DNA of 42,254 nt from an uncultured Caryophanales bacterium. Lineage in GTDB: Bacteria > Bacillota_I > Bacilli_A > RF39 > UBA660. The notes beneath the pieces are model-generated. The model was not told where the DNA came from, did not search any database, and saw nothing but the letters and a program-made list of their open reading frames with translations. Made by a program: the position numbers and the translations under genes. The stretch is taken from NCBI GenBank assembly GCA_947165475.1, contig CAMVAN010000006.1, positions 1 to 42,254 on the forward strand. The letters run 5' to 3'. Of the stretch, positions 34,712 to 42,077 are shown piece by piece (the stretch's first letter is position 1; each line of letters opens with the position of its first letter).

Positions 34712-35072
34712 AACAAATGAAAGAGTACCAAAAGAAGATAGACTAGAACAATTAGCAAAGATATTAAATGTAAGTGTTAATGCTATAAAACCATATGACT
34801 ATACAAATCCAAATGACTTAATATATACAAATATCTGGACGGAAGAATTAATACCAGGATATAAAATGGATATAAATGCTTTAAATAATGTATGGTTTGA
34901 TAATGTTACATATTTAAAATACTATACTAAAGCATGGGTAGTAATGAATCAAAAACTTAATAATAACGAAATTAGTTTAAAAGATTATATTGAATGGAAA
35001 TTAAATGTAGATGTATTTGAATTAGAAAAAAATATAAAAAGAGAATCTCAAGAAAGAGAAGTCTTTTTATAA
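34692..35072 (+). pseudogene. HTH regulator remnant, 5'-truncated
   Basis: Frame from 34692 reads RHITRYETNERVPKEDRLEQLAKILNVSVNAIKPYDYTNPNDLIYTNIWTEELIPGYKMDINALNN, that is, the last helix of an XRE-type HTH followed by the same C-terminal domain as the regulator at 24932 (LEELANLYEVSIDVIRDYDLSNPIDLIYIAMWQEELMPYF). Both end with xxYIxWKLNxxxxExE. The first helices of the HTH are missing and no start codon precedes the HTH part; the first ATG (34866) would give only the C-terminal 68 residues. Joined to the truncated sensor at about 34690. Confidence 0.7.
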
Positions 35073-35112
35073 TGAAATTTGAATTATAAAATAATAAAGA
35101 TTGAATTTTGTC

Positions 35113-35129
35113 AAATATATGATATATTT
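35113..35129. promoter_or_regulatory. Perfect palindrome upstream of the 270-aa gene
   Basis: AAATATAT-G-ATATATTT, an 8-bp inverted repeat about 24 nt before the start, overlapping any plausible promoter (TTGTCA at 35108-35113). Candidate operator, though AT-rich palindromes arise easily in this base composition. Confidence 0.35.
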
Positions 35130-35152
35130 AAAATAAAGAAAGGAAGATGAGT

Positions 35153-35965
35153 GTGAAGAAAAAAGTAATAATTATTTCAATAATCGTGGTTATTATATCA
35201 GCATTATTAGCAATATTTATAGTTAAGCCTTGGTTAGAAGCTTCAAATGAGTATAAAACAATAACATCAAAAATAAAAAAAGAAAACAAAAAATTAGAAG
35301 ATAGTATTCGAAACCTTGATAAGTATATTAATTCATCTAAAAAGACATATGATGAAAATATACCAAGCGAAGCAAAAAAAGTTAAGAAAACAGCACAACA
35401 AAAGATGATTATTATTGAAAAAAAACCCTTTTTAACTAGTGAAATAAAAAAAGTAAATAAAAAAATGGATAAAAATCCAGATTTAAGTAAAGAAATTAAT
35501 TCCGTAAATGAAATGACAAAAAAATATGATATCAGCATCAAACAAATGGAAAAATTTAATAATCCTAGTGAAGATTATATTAAAAAGAGAATAGCTTCAG
35601 TTGAAACAGTAACAAACTTTGCTGCAGTTACTGAAGATAATGATCCAAATGGTAAGTTAAACAAAGCTGGAGGATATACATCGACTGTATATTTTGAAAG
35701 TAGTCTTGTTAATCAAAACGAATTTGATACTAATGATGTTATTGAAAAAGGAACAGAATGTGGTGGTTCTATCGAAGTTTATTCCACTGAAGAGGATGCT
35801 AAAAAAAGAGATACCTATTTAGCGAGTTTTGATGGAAGCATTTTATCAAATGGAAAACATACTGTTGTTGGTACTGTTGTAATAAGAGTATCTGATGAAA
35901 TGGGTGCATCAAAGCAAGAAGAATTAACTCAAAAAATTAAAGATGCCATTGCAAAATTAGATTAA
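35153..35965 (+). CDS. Membrane-anchored coiled-coil protein
   Basis: GTG 35153 is preferred to ATG 35147, because the ribosome site aggaag ends at 35146. The 270-aa protein has an N-terminal anchor (KKKVIIISIIVVIISALLAIFIVKPW), an extracytoplasmic coiled coil (about 35-145, KKENKKLEDSIRNLDKYINSSKK), and a C-terminal domain of about 110 residues (VTNFAAVTEDNDPNGKLNKAGGYTSTVYFESSL ... GTECGGSIEVYSTEEDAKKRDTYLASFDG ... GTVVIRVSDEM). This domain recurs at the ends of various Bacillota surface proteins, sometimes labelled EbhA-like; its function is unknown to me. No operon partner. Confidence 0.75.
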   Translation: MKKKVIIISIIVVIISALLAIFIVKPWLEASNEYKTITSKIKKENKKLEDSIRNLDKYINSSKKTYDENIPSEAKKVKKTAQQKMIIIEKKPFLTSEIKKVNKKMDKNPDLSKEINSVNEMTKKYDISIKQMEKFNNPSEDYIKKRIASVETVTNFAAVTEDNDPNGKLNKAGGYTSTVYFESSLVNQNEFDTNDVIEKGTECGGSIEVYSTEEDAKKRDTYLASFDGSILSNGKHTVVGTVVIRVSDEMGASKQEELTQKIKDAIAKLD

Positions 35966-36022
35966 TCAAAATTGATATTTTTGAGTAAAATATTTTGGAC
36001 CTTTGTTGAGGGTACATGTGTT

Positions 36023-36078
36023 GCAAGTAATATTGCTGCATAAGCCGCAATCAAAGAAAAACAAGCTAAAAAATCTAA
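36023..36078 (+). repeat. ppdK 3'-end echo B
   Basis: GCTGCATAAGCCGCAATC (36035-36052) resembles ppdK's GCTGCACAATCCGCAATC (24545-24562), with CAA changed to TAA. In frame it reads A-S-N-I-A-A-stop-A-A-I-K-E-K-Q-A-K-K-S-K-stop, aligned to PPDK's ARLAAAQSAIKERNK. A gene-end terminator follows, as after ppdK. Confidence 0.7.
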
Positions 36079-36088
36079 ATAGTAAATT

Positions 36089-36115
36089 AAAGACTAGAGA
36101 AATCTAGTCTTTTTC
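36089..36115 (+). terminator. Intrinsic terminator after echo B
   Basis: AAAGACTAGA, GAAA loop, TCTAGTCTTT and further T's. It is near-identical to the one after echo C (38085-38109). Confidence 0.88.
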
Positions 36116-36117
36116 TA

Positions 36118-36147
36118 TTGACAACGTGATAGCAAATTTACTATTAT
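36118..36147 (+). promoter_or_regulatory. Promoter with embedded palindrome before the XRE gene
   Basis: TTGACA (36118-36123), 18-nt spacer, TATTAT (36142-36147). ATAGCAAATTTACTAT (36129-36144) is an inverted repeat with one mismatch lying in the spacer and -10, a classic place for self-repression by the HTH protein encoded next. Confidence 0.65.
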
Positions 36148-36167
36148 GCAATTAGAGGTGATACATG

Positions 36168-36413
36168 ATGAAAAATATCAATAAAGAAGTAATTAATAAT
36201 GAAGAATTTGATTTAATATGTAAATATTTAAAGATTAGATATGAATCAAATTTAAGTCAAAGAGAGTTAGCAAATAGAATTGGAATTGCTCAATCTACGA
36301 TTGCTAGAATGGAAAAAAATATGCATTCTATGTCAGTTGGTAATTTTTGTAAGTTATTATCTGCTTTAGGATACAAATTAGAAATTGTCAAAATGGAGGG
36401 TGAAAATGAATAA
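36168..36413 (+). CDS. XRE-family HTH regulator
   Basis: Start ATG 36165 or 36168 behind gaggtgat. The 81-82-aa protein has an XRE helix-turn-helix, LSQRELANRIGIAQSTIARMEKNMHSMSVGNFCKLLSALGYKLEI (about residues 29-73), in the form common for HigA-type antitoxins and small phage-like repressors. It overlaps the next gene (Bro-N) by 8 nt, so the pair is co-translated. The palindrome in its promoter suggests self-control. It could be the antitoxin or repressor half of a two-gene module. Confidence 0.85.
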   Translation: MKNINKEVINNEEFDLICKYLKIRYESNLSQRELANRIGIAQSTIARMEKNMHSMSVGNFCKLLSALGYKLEIVKMEGENE

Positions 36414-37236
36414 TAAATTACAAATATTAAATAAAACATTTGAAAATAAAAAGGTAAGAACAGTTTGGAATTCTGATGAAGAAAAATATTATATTAGTGT
36501 TATTGATATTGTTTCTATCTTAACTGAAAGTAAAGATTCTACTGCATATTGGAGAAAATTAAAGCAAAGATTAAAAGAAGAAGGAAATGAAACCGTGACA
36601 AATTGTCACGCTTTGAAAATGTTAGCTAAAGATGGAAAGAATAGACTAACTGATGTTGTTGATTTAGAAGGAATGTTTCGTATAATTGAATCGATTCCTA
36701 GTAAGAAAGCAGAACCAATAAAGTTATGGCTTGCTCGCTTAGGTAAAGAAAGAATAGATGAAGAATATGATCCGGAGATTACCATTAATAGAGCACTTGA
36801 TACCTATAGAAGAAAAGGATACTCAGATGACTGGATTAATCAAAGATTAAAGGCAATTGATGCTAGAAAAGAATTTACTGATGAGTTAAAAAATAATGGA
36901 ATAGAAAGTAGTAAAGAGTTTGCAGATTTAACAAATCTTCTAACAAAAACATGGAGTGGATATTCAGTAAAAGAATACAAATCATTTAAAGGACTAACGA
37001 AAGAAAATTTAAGAGATAATATGACTAATATGGAACTGGTGTTAAACATGCTAGCAGAAGTGTCTTCAACCGAAATATCTAAATCAAGCAATGTAAAGAG
37101 TAAAGAAAATGCAAAAGAGTCAGTAATAGAAGGAAGTACAATAGCAAAAAACACAAGAGAGCAAATTGAAGCTAAGACGGGTAAAAAAATAGTAACAAAT
37201 ACAAATAATAAAAATTTAAAACAAATAAAAGACTAA
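36406..37236 (+). CDS. Bro-N domain protein, DinD-like
   Basis: Start ATG 36406 behind ggaggg inside the end of the XRE gene. The 276-aa protein has an N-terminal Bro-N domain (VRTVWNSDEEKYYISVIDIVSILTESKDSTAYWRKLKQRLKEEG ... VDLEGMFRIIESIPSKKAEPIKLWLARLGKERIDE, about residues 13-125). A DinD-like C-terminus follows (RRKGYSDDWINQRLKAIDARKEFTDELKNNGIESSKEFADLTN, WSGYSVKEYKSFKGLTKENLRDNMTNMELVLNMLAEVS). Bro-N proteins are DNA-binding, and Escherichia coli DinD inhibits RecA filaments; neither role is shown here. It ends in a terminator whose upstream arm is coding. Confidence 0.85.
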   Translation: MNNKLQILNKTFENKKVRTVWNSDEEKYYISVIDIVSILTESKDSTAYWRKLKQRLKEEGNETVTNCHALKMLAKDGKNRLTDVVDLEGMFRIIESIPSKKAEPIKLWLARLGKERIDEEYDPEITINRALDTYRRKGYSDDWINQRLKAIDARKEFTDELKNNGIESSKEFADLTNLLTKTWSGYSVKEYKSFKGLTKENLRDNMTNMELVLNMLAEVSSTEISKSSNVKSKENAKESVIEGSTIAKNTREQIEAKTGKKIVTNTNNKNLKQIKD

Positions 37237-37250
37237 AAATTAGTCTTTTT
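37227..37250 (+). terminator. Intrinsic terminator of the XRE/Bro-N module
   Basis: AAAAGACTAA and TTAGTCTTTT around AAA, then T's; overlaps the stop codon. Confidence 0.85.
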
Positions 37251-37347
37251 TATATGATAAAATAAATATGTAATAGTAAACTCTCATGTTATGTCCTGTT
37301 ATATAATTAATAACAATAATATAATTATTAGTGAAAGGAAGGATAAT

Positions 37348-37818
37348 ATGGATCAAATTAAAATAGGAAAATTTATTTTAAATTGTAGAAAAGAAAAAGA
37401 TTTAACTCAAGAACAGTTAGCAGAAAAATTGGGCGTTACAAGTAAATCAATTAGTAGATGGGAAAATGGCAAAACTATGCCAGATTATTCTTTATTAAAA
37501 GATTTATGTAATGAGTTGGATATTAATATTAATGAATTATTATCTGCCGAAAAAATCAAGATGAATGATTATATGAATAAATCTGAAGAAAATTTAATTA
37601 AATTAAGAAAACAAATTGATAAAAGAAAAAAGATATTAACTATTATTTCATATGTATTTATAGCAATCATTATTGTTGTATTTATTTTAAATATAGTATT
37701 AAATCGTATATTTCCTGATGATAGACATTGGAATATAATTAGATATACATTTTTATATAGTGGTATTACTCTTTTTATAGTTTCTATTGTTCTTGAATTA
37801 TTTAAATTTGATAAATAA
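37348..37818 (+). CDS. XRE-family HTH protein with membrane helices
   Basis: Start ATG 37348 behind gaaaggaagg; an upstream in-frame extension has no ribosome site. The 156-aa protein has a full XRE HTH (IGKFILNCRKEKDLTQEQLAEKLGVTSKSISRWENGKTMPDYSLLKDLCNELDININELL, residues about 5-64), a short charged linker, and two membrane helices (ILTIISYVFIAIIIVVFILNIVL, IRYTFLYSGITLFIVSIVLELF). Such membrane-tethered XRE regulators are common in Bacillota and may respond to envelope state. No obvious target gene adjoins it. Confidence 0.85.
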   Translation: MDQIKIGKFILNCRKEKDLTQEQLAEKLGVTSKSISRWENGKTMPDYSLLKDLCNELDININELLSAEKIKMNDYMNKSEENLIKLRKQIDKRKKILTIISYVFIAIIIVVFILNIVLNRIFPDDRHWNIIRYTFLYSGITLFIVSIVLELFKFDK

Positions 37819-38051
37819 AAAAATATCATATTAAGATAATAGAATTTTTGTTTTTTATAGCCCCCTGTAACTACAGTATCTAATTATTCAATTTTTAGTT
37901 TGTTCAAAATTGCTTTATTTCTCATTTGACATAACTATATAGTTAACGACTATTATTTTTTAAAATACTTATTATATAAGGCATTAGTTAACTTGCATAT
38001 TAAATTTATACTCTTAAGTTATAACCCCCTAAGTACATGACTGTACAGGCT
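37819..38051. other. Gene-free stretch without recognised function
   Basis: About 230 nt between the XRE-membrane gene and echo C, with stops in all frames. ATTAAGATAATAG (37830-37842) just after the gene resembles the direct repeat found after two other genes near 39.27 and 39.79 kb. A TTGACA at 37927-37932 has no good -10 partner. Nothing else recognised. Confidence 0.5.
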
Positions 38052-38081
38052 GCAATCAAAGAAAAAGCAAGTAAATAATAA
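38034..38081 (+). repeat. ppdK 3'-end echo C
   Basis: GCAATCAAAGAAAAAGC (38052-38068) shares 15 nt with echoes A and B and matches the ppdK tail codons. In frame it reads M-T-V-Q-A-A-I-K-E-K-A-S-K-stop, aligned to AAAQSAIKERNK of PPDK. A terminator follows directly. Confidence 0.72.
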
Positions 38082-38084
38082 AAC

Positions 38085-38109
38085 AAAAGACTAGAATCTA
38101 GTCTTTTTT
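38085..38109 (+). terminator. Intrinsic terminator after echo C
   Basis: AAAAGACTA and TAGTCTTTT around GAATC, T's following. Shares the ACTAGA...TCTAGT core with the terminator after echo B. Confidence 0.85.
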
Positions 38110-38157
38110 GTTGTGTTTTAAATCCTTTTTATATATAATAATAAACTGGTGACACAT

Positions 38158-39108
38158 ATGTTTAATTTGGATGAAATTGAAAAAGACTGGTTAGATAATT
38201 CATTTTGTCTTACAGATGAAGAAATTAGAAAAATATATATAGCTGAAGGCGTGACTACAAAAGCATATGCTGAAACTGAAGCTAAATTTAATAGTTCTCT
38301 TCCAAGTTATAATATGACAGCAGAAGAAATCCTATTATTAAATATATTTGGGACAGAAGAAGAAAAAAGAAAAGAACAAGAAATAATTAATGAGATAAAT
38401 AAAGCAAGAGAAGAAATGTTGAAGCATAAGCCTAAAAGGCCATATCTAAGTCATGAATCTCAAATGAAGGTTGTAGAGGGCTCTATGGATATAGTATTTA
38501 AAACAGTGAGAAAATGGAATGCTCAATATAAAAAATTTCCAGTAGAGGATTTATACTATGCAGCTTTAGAAGGTTTATTTGCTGCTGCAAAATATTGTCT
38601 ACATTTCGCAACTAAAAATTCTTTTAGATCATACGCACAATCTTATATATATAGACAGTTTATTAAGTGTATGGCTGGAAAAGAACATTTATCATATCTG
38701 AATGCTTATTGTATTGTATAAGGAGGATTTGAAGGTTGGAATAAATATGCAAAAGAAAATAAAGGAAAATATAATGTTCAAGAGTTTTCTTTTGATTATG
38801 ATAAGGAAGTACCATATAAGCCATCAAGCATACACTATATGAGAAAAGATATACCATATAGTGTAGATTATATCAGAAGAATATCAAATGAGGAATTCAT
38901 AAATGATTATTTAGATGCTTTAGAAGATTTATCAGAAGATGAAGCCCAAATTATGAGACTATCTTATGATAAAGATGGATATCCTGGTTTAACATACGGT
39001 GAAATTAGTGATTTCTATGGAATAAAGAAGTCTAAGATTAATTATTTAAAAAGAAATGCAAGAAAAAAGTTGAGATTTGATGATAGAATTATTAGATATA
39101 GATACTAA
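38158..39108 (+). pseudogene. Sigma-70-like factor interrupted by one in-frame TAA
   Basis: Start ATG 38158 behind GGTGA (a GTG at 38149 is also in frame). Part 1 has a region-2-like block, DLYYAALEGLFAAAKYCLHFATKNSFRSYAQSYIYRQFIKCMAG (compare DLIQEGxxGLxxAxxxFDxxxGxxFxTYAxxxIRQxI). TAA at 38719-38721 interrupts, then the same frame continues GGFEGWNKYAKENKGKYNVQEFSFDYDKE to a region-4-like HTH, LSEDEAQIMRLSYDKDGYPGLTYGEISDFYGIKKSKINYLKRNARKKLR, ending at 39108. AAGGAGGA overlaps the stop, but no in-frame start follows at proper distance; the first ATG (38839) would give the region-4 part alone (89 aa). Either a simple nonsense mutant or a split factor. Confidence 0.68.
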
Positions 39109-39119
39109 AATTATTATTT

Positions 39120-39257
39120 ACAGTTTGTGCAATGATATATGTAGTAGTAGAAGAATTAATACCAGAATCTCAAGTGGGTAAACATTCTAATTTAGGAACA
39201 ATAGGTTTTGCATTTGGATTCATTATAATGATGATTCTTGACGTGGCATTAGGTTAA
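39120..39257 (+). pseudogene. ZIP-family metal transporter, C-terminal remnant
   Basis: The frame reads TVCAMIYVVVEELIPESQVGKHSNLGTIGFAFGFIIMMILDVALG-stop, the last two helices of ZIP transporters (family: AGAMIYVVVEELIPES ... GFxxGFxxMMxLDVALG, with the metal-site Glu-Glu of helix V). The first five or six helices are absent; the sequence joins the end of the sigma-like gene. Only about 45 of some 250 residues remain. Confidence 0.85.
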
Positions 39258-39266
39258 AATAATCAT

Positions 39267-39281
39267 AAGATTAAGATATTA
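39267..39281 (+). repeat. Direct repeat, copy 1
   Basis: AAGATTAAGATATTA, identical to 39791-39805, preceded in both cases by AATC and two variable bases. The two copies bracket the GNAT pseudogene, and each lies between a stop codon and a terminator hairpin. Confidence 0.75.
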
Positions 39282-39306
39282 GGAGAATGCAAAAATTCTC
39301 CTTTTT
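39281..39306 (+). terminator. Intrinsic terminator after the ZIP remnant
   Basis: AGGAGAAT (39281-39288) and ATTCTCCT (39295-39302), then T's. Confidence 0.85.
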
Positions 39307-39342
39307 GATGGTATAATAAAATAGTTGATTAAATTGGAATAA

Positions 39343-39782
39343 ATAAAATTAAGAGATAAAGATATAAATGAATTTAAAAAACTCATGCAAGAATCATTTC
39401 AATATGGATATGAATCAGTATATGGTAGTGATAAAGAACAAGTATTACCTGATAAAGATATTGATGAAATTGTAGGTGGAGTAATTGTAGCAATAAATGA
39501 AAACAATCATAACCATTTAGATTTCTTATTTGTTAAAGTAGGAGTTTAAAGTAAAGGCATAGGGCAAACTATTTTGAAAGAAATAGAAAAGTTTATCAAG
39601 ATACTGAAGTATGGGAAATTTGTACTCCATATTTTGATAAAAGAAATATTCACTTTTATGTAAATAGATTAAAATTTCATATAGTTGAATATTTTAATGA
39701 AAAACATCCTGACATAAATAGACCATTAGATTGTTATGAAGAAGACGATGGTACGTTTAGATTCGAAAAAGTAATGAAATAA
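39343..39782 (+). pseudogene. GNAT acetyltransferase, inactivated
   Basis: The frame from 39343 (ATA where ATG is expected) reads IKLRDKDINEFKKLMQESFQYGYESVYGSDKEQVLPDKDIDE then [43 protein letters not shown], with the acetyl-CoA motif QSKGIGQ/A broken by TAA (expected CAA). After about 39600 the frame shifts and continues [39 protein letters not shown] to the stop at 39780-39782. One lost start, one nonsense and one frameshift make it clearly dead. A TATAAT (39312-39317) lies upstream. Confidence 0.82.
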
Positions 39783-39790
39783 ATAATCGG

Positions 39791-39805
39791 AAGATTAAGA
39801 TATTA
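39791..39805 (+). repeat. Direct repeat, copy 2
   Basis: Second perfect copy of AAGATTAAGATATTA, just after the GNAT stop and just before its terminator. Confidence 0.75.
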
Positions 39806-39814
39806 TGAGCAATT

Positions 39815-39839
39815 AGATGAGAGAAATCTCATCTTTTTT
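39815..39839 (+). terminator. Intrinsic terminator after the GNAT pseudogene
   Basis: AGATGAGA, GAAA loop, TCTCATCT, then TTTTT. Confidence 0.88.
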
Positions 39840-40288
39840 AAATCCTACGATTCATAGGTTGCCTTAATTATAAATAGTCTATATAATTTTTTTGAAAAGA
39901 GGGATAATAAGGACATTGAAAAGATATCAAATCTTATTAAAATCCAAAAAAAAACTTTGAATTTAAAGATTATATATTAAATGAAATAAAAGGGTTAAGA
40001 ACATTAATAAATCATATGACTATATGATTATGCAAAACAAAAACCACCGTAAACCATTGAAAATATTGGGTAAAACGATAGCTTTTTGTTAAATAAAGTA
40101 CAAAACTAGGGATACAAGGATACATAAGGATAAGAGTGTATTATGTAGTTAAAAAAACATACAAAAGCTTATATTTACAAGTCCTTCTTGGCTATGCGAC
40201 CCATGTCTATATGACTTTGGTCATTTATGAAATTTTTCTTTTTTTAATTATTTCTATAAAAAAATACGAAATTAATGGATATTTATGC
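39840..40288. other. Gene-free stretch with degenerate coding traces
   Basis: About 450 nt without an intact gene. A short trace reads NFEFKDYILNEIKGLRTLINHMTI (about 39955-40024), family unknown. AAAACGATAGC...GTTAA (40073-40092) resembles the sequence at 42205-42220. A small hairpin ATGAC/GTCAT (40211-40224) precedes a T-rich tract. No further features recognised. Confidence 0.45.
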
Positions 40289-40294
40289 TATAAT
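40289..40294 (+). promoter_or_regulatory. Extended -10 promoter of the 151-aa gene
   Basis: TGC-TATAAT lies 49 nt before the start at 40343. A -35 match is not evident. Confidence 0.55.
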
Positions 40295-40342
40295 GATATA
40301 AGATTATTATGAAATTTTTATAAAATTTAAATGGAGGAAAAA

Positions 40343-40795
40343 ATGGTAAGAACATATACAAAAACATTAACAAGTGAAGAAAGACTAATAGAAAAATTAA
40401 ATGATAGTTTTGCTAGGACAATAAGAGAATCTTTTGATGGCGTAGGTGATACTAATTATTCATATTTTGGTATAGCAAGCGATGGCAGTATATTAGAGGA
40501 TAAACCTAATAATTTATATGCTGATGGAATCCTTATAGGAGATGGGTTTAATCTTCGTAAAAAAGTAGAAAATGTAGGTTATTTTGATGCAAATATTCAG
40601 TATATCTACTCTGACGCAATTGGTAAAATATACACTTTCGGCGATAATTTCGGCGACGCATATGTTGAATTAGCAAGTGGTGAAAAAATCGGATTGCTAG
40701 ATTTTTCTAAACACCCAGAAGCTGAAGAATATATTGAGGGTGTTATGAGTAAATTTACTAAAGAAAAGACTGATGGAATGATTCAAAGATTATAA
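40343..40795 (+). CDS. Hypothetical protein, about 150 aa
   Basis: ATG 40343 is chosen over ATG 40331, because GGAGG (40333-40337) must be its ribosome site. The protein is soluble, acidic in the middle, with a helical N-terminus (TSEERLIEKLNDSFARTIRESFDG), a beta-rich centre with repeated G/D turns (YSYFGIASDGSILEDKPNNLYADGILIGDG, YIYSDAIGKIYTFGDNFGDAYVELASGEKIGLLDFSK), and a helical end. I do not recognise the family. It is a single gene between degenerate DNA and an IS3 element, with a better-than-random promoter, so probably expressed. Confidence 0.65.
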   Translation: MVRTYTKTLTSEERLIEKLNDSFARTIRESFDGVGDTNYSYFGIASDGSILEDKPNNLYADGILIGDGFNLRKKVENVGYFDANIQYIYSDAIGKIYTFGDNFGDAYVELASGEKIGLLDFSKHPEAEEYIEGVMSKFTKEKTDGMIQRL

Positions 40796-40974
40796 AACAA
40801 TAGGTCCTATAAGCAGCAAATTATAAATAATTTAGTTTATAAATAAACAACAATAAAATAGTATAATTAAAAAAATAAAAGTCCGATAAATTGAAATGCA
40901 CCCTTCTGGGTAGACATTAATAAAAAAACTAGTTTTATGATAAAATACACTTTCGAAAGGAGGTGTATTTTCTT

Positions 40975-41268
40975 ATGGCTAAAAAAGGACAAAAATTTTT
41001 AAAATATAACGATAATAAGAAAGAAGAAATAATTAATAGATATATTAAGGGTGAATCAGGATATCAATTGGCAAAAGAATATAATATTCCAGTAAGTACC
41101 ATTAAAACTTGGAAAATGAAAATAGATCATCCTGATAAATATCTTGGAAATGGTCAAAAACGTGGTAGACCTAAAGAAAAAGAATTGACTAAAGAAGATT
41201 GGAAAGAAAGATATGAAATACTAAAAAAATACCAGGCCTTCCTCAAGGCACAACGAGAGAAAAAGTAA
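40975..41268 (+). CDS. IS3-family transposase OrfA
   Basis: ATG 40975 behind gaaaggagg. A 97-aa HTH protein: KKEEIINRYIKGESGYQLAKEYNIPVSTIKTWKMKI (about residues 14-49) is the HTH that recognises the IS ends, followed by RGRPKEKELTKEDWKERYEILKKYQAFLKAQREKK, a leucine-zipper-like helix. It ends at TAA 41266-41268 directly after G-AAA-AAG, a plausible -1 slippery site that would join it to OrfB to make the active transposase. Confidence 0.9.
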   Translation: MAKKGQKFLKYNDNKKEEIINRYIKGESGYQLAKEYNIPVSTIKTWKMKIDHPDKYLGNGQKRGRPKEKELTKEDWKERYEILKKYQAFLKAQREKK

Positions 41269-42077
41269 CATTTATAAATTTATATAGAAATAATTATAAA
41301 CTTACTAATATGTGTGCCGTACTTAATATAAGTCCTAAAACTTATTATAAATATAGAAGTAAAGAAGATCCTGATTATTATGATTATTTAATAATTAAAG
41401 AAGTATTTGATGATTCTAAAGGCACATATGGTTATCGTAGAATTGTGGAAGGCCTAAAAATCAAATATGGAGTTGTGATGAATGGAAAGAAGGTTTTAAG
41501 AATAATGAAAAAATATCATTTAATTCCTGAATACATAAGAAGAGCTAAAGTAAAACACAAAAATAAACGAATTGAAGATAATGTTAAACCAAATTTATTA
41601 AACAGAAATTTTAATACTGATTCACCAAATAAAGTATGGGATACAGATGTAACTTATTTAATATTTAAATGTTCCAGAGCATATTTATCTACAATAATTG
41701 ATTTATATGATAGGCATGTCGTTGCATATGTCATATCTAAAAGGAATGATTTAAAATTAGTAATAGATACTTTAAATCAAGCTTTATTAAAAGAAAAAGA
41801 TGTATATGGATTAATCATTCACAGTGATCAAGGATTCCAATATACATCTTATGAGTACAAAGCAATATGTGAATCAAACGGAATACAAATTTCTATGTCG
41901 AGAAAAGGAACTCCAATTGACGACTCTCCAATAGAGAGTTGGCACTCACTTCTTAAAAAAGAAACTTTGTACAATAATAATATTACATCTTTACAAGAAT
42001 ATATTCAACTTGTAGAAGAATGGATATTATTTTATAACACAACTAGATTAAAGTCAAAAAATAAGAAGCAAAATTAA
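41262..42077 (+). CDS. IS3-family transposase OrfB (DDE integrase core)
   Basis: The frame enters from the -1 site near 41259-41265 (KVTFINLYRNNYKLTNMCAVLNISPKTYYKY, HTH_21); the first ATG is 41310. The rve core has all three catalytic acidic residues: DTDVTYL, IHSDQGFQYTS and SPIESWHSLLKKE. The C-terminal LVEEWILFYNTTRLKSKNKKQN is slightly shorter than usual (often NxxRxHxxLxxxTP), so its activity is uncertain. DDE chemistry cuts and pastes the element through a circular intermediate. Confidence 0.9.
   Translation, partial: KVTFINLYRNNYKLTNMCAVLNISPKTYYKYRSKEDPDYYDYLIIKEVFDDSKGTYGYRRIVEGLKIKYGVVMNGKKVLRIMKKYHLIPEYIRRAKVKHKNKRIEDNVKPNLLNRNFNTDSPNKVWDTDVTYLIFKCSRAYLSTIIDLYDRHVVAYVISKRNDLKLVIDTLNQALLKEKDVYGLIIHSDQGFQYTSYEYKAICESNGIQISMSRKGTPIDDSPIESWHSLLKKETLYNNNITSLQEYIQLVEEWILFYNTTRLKSKNKKQN

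Noticed and set aside
37927..37932. Promoter with TTGACA in the gene-free stretch
   Set aside because: No -10 box at 16-19 nt and no gene start within 200 nt.
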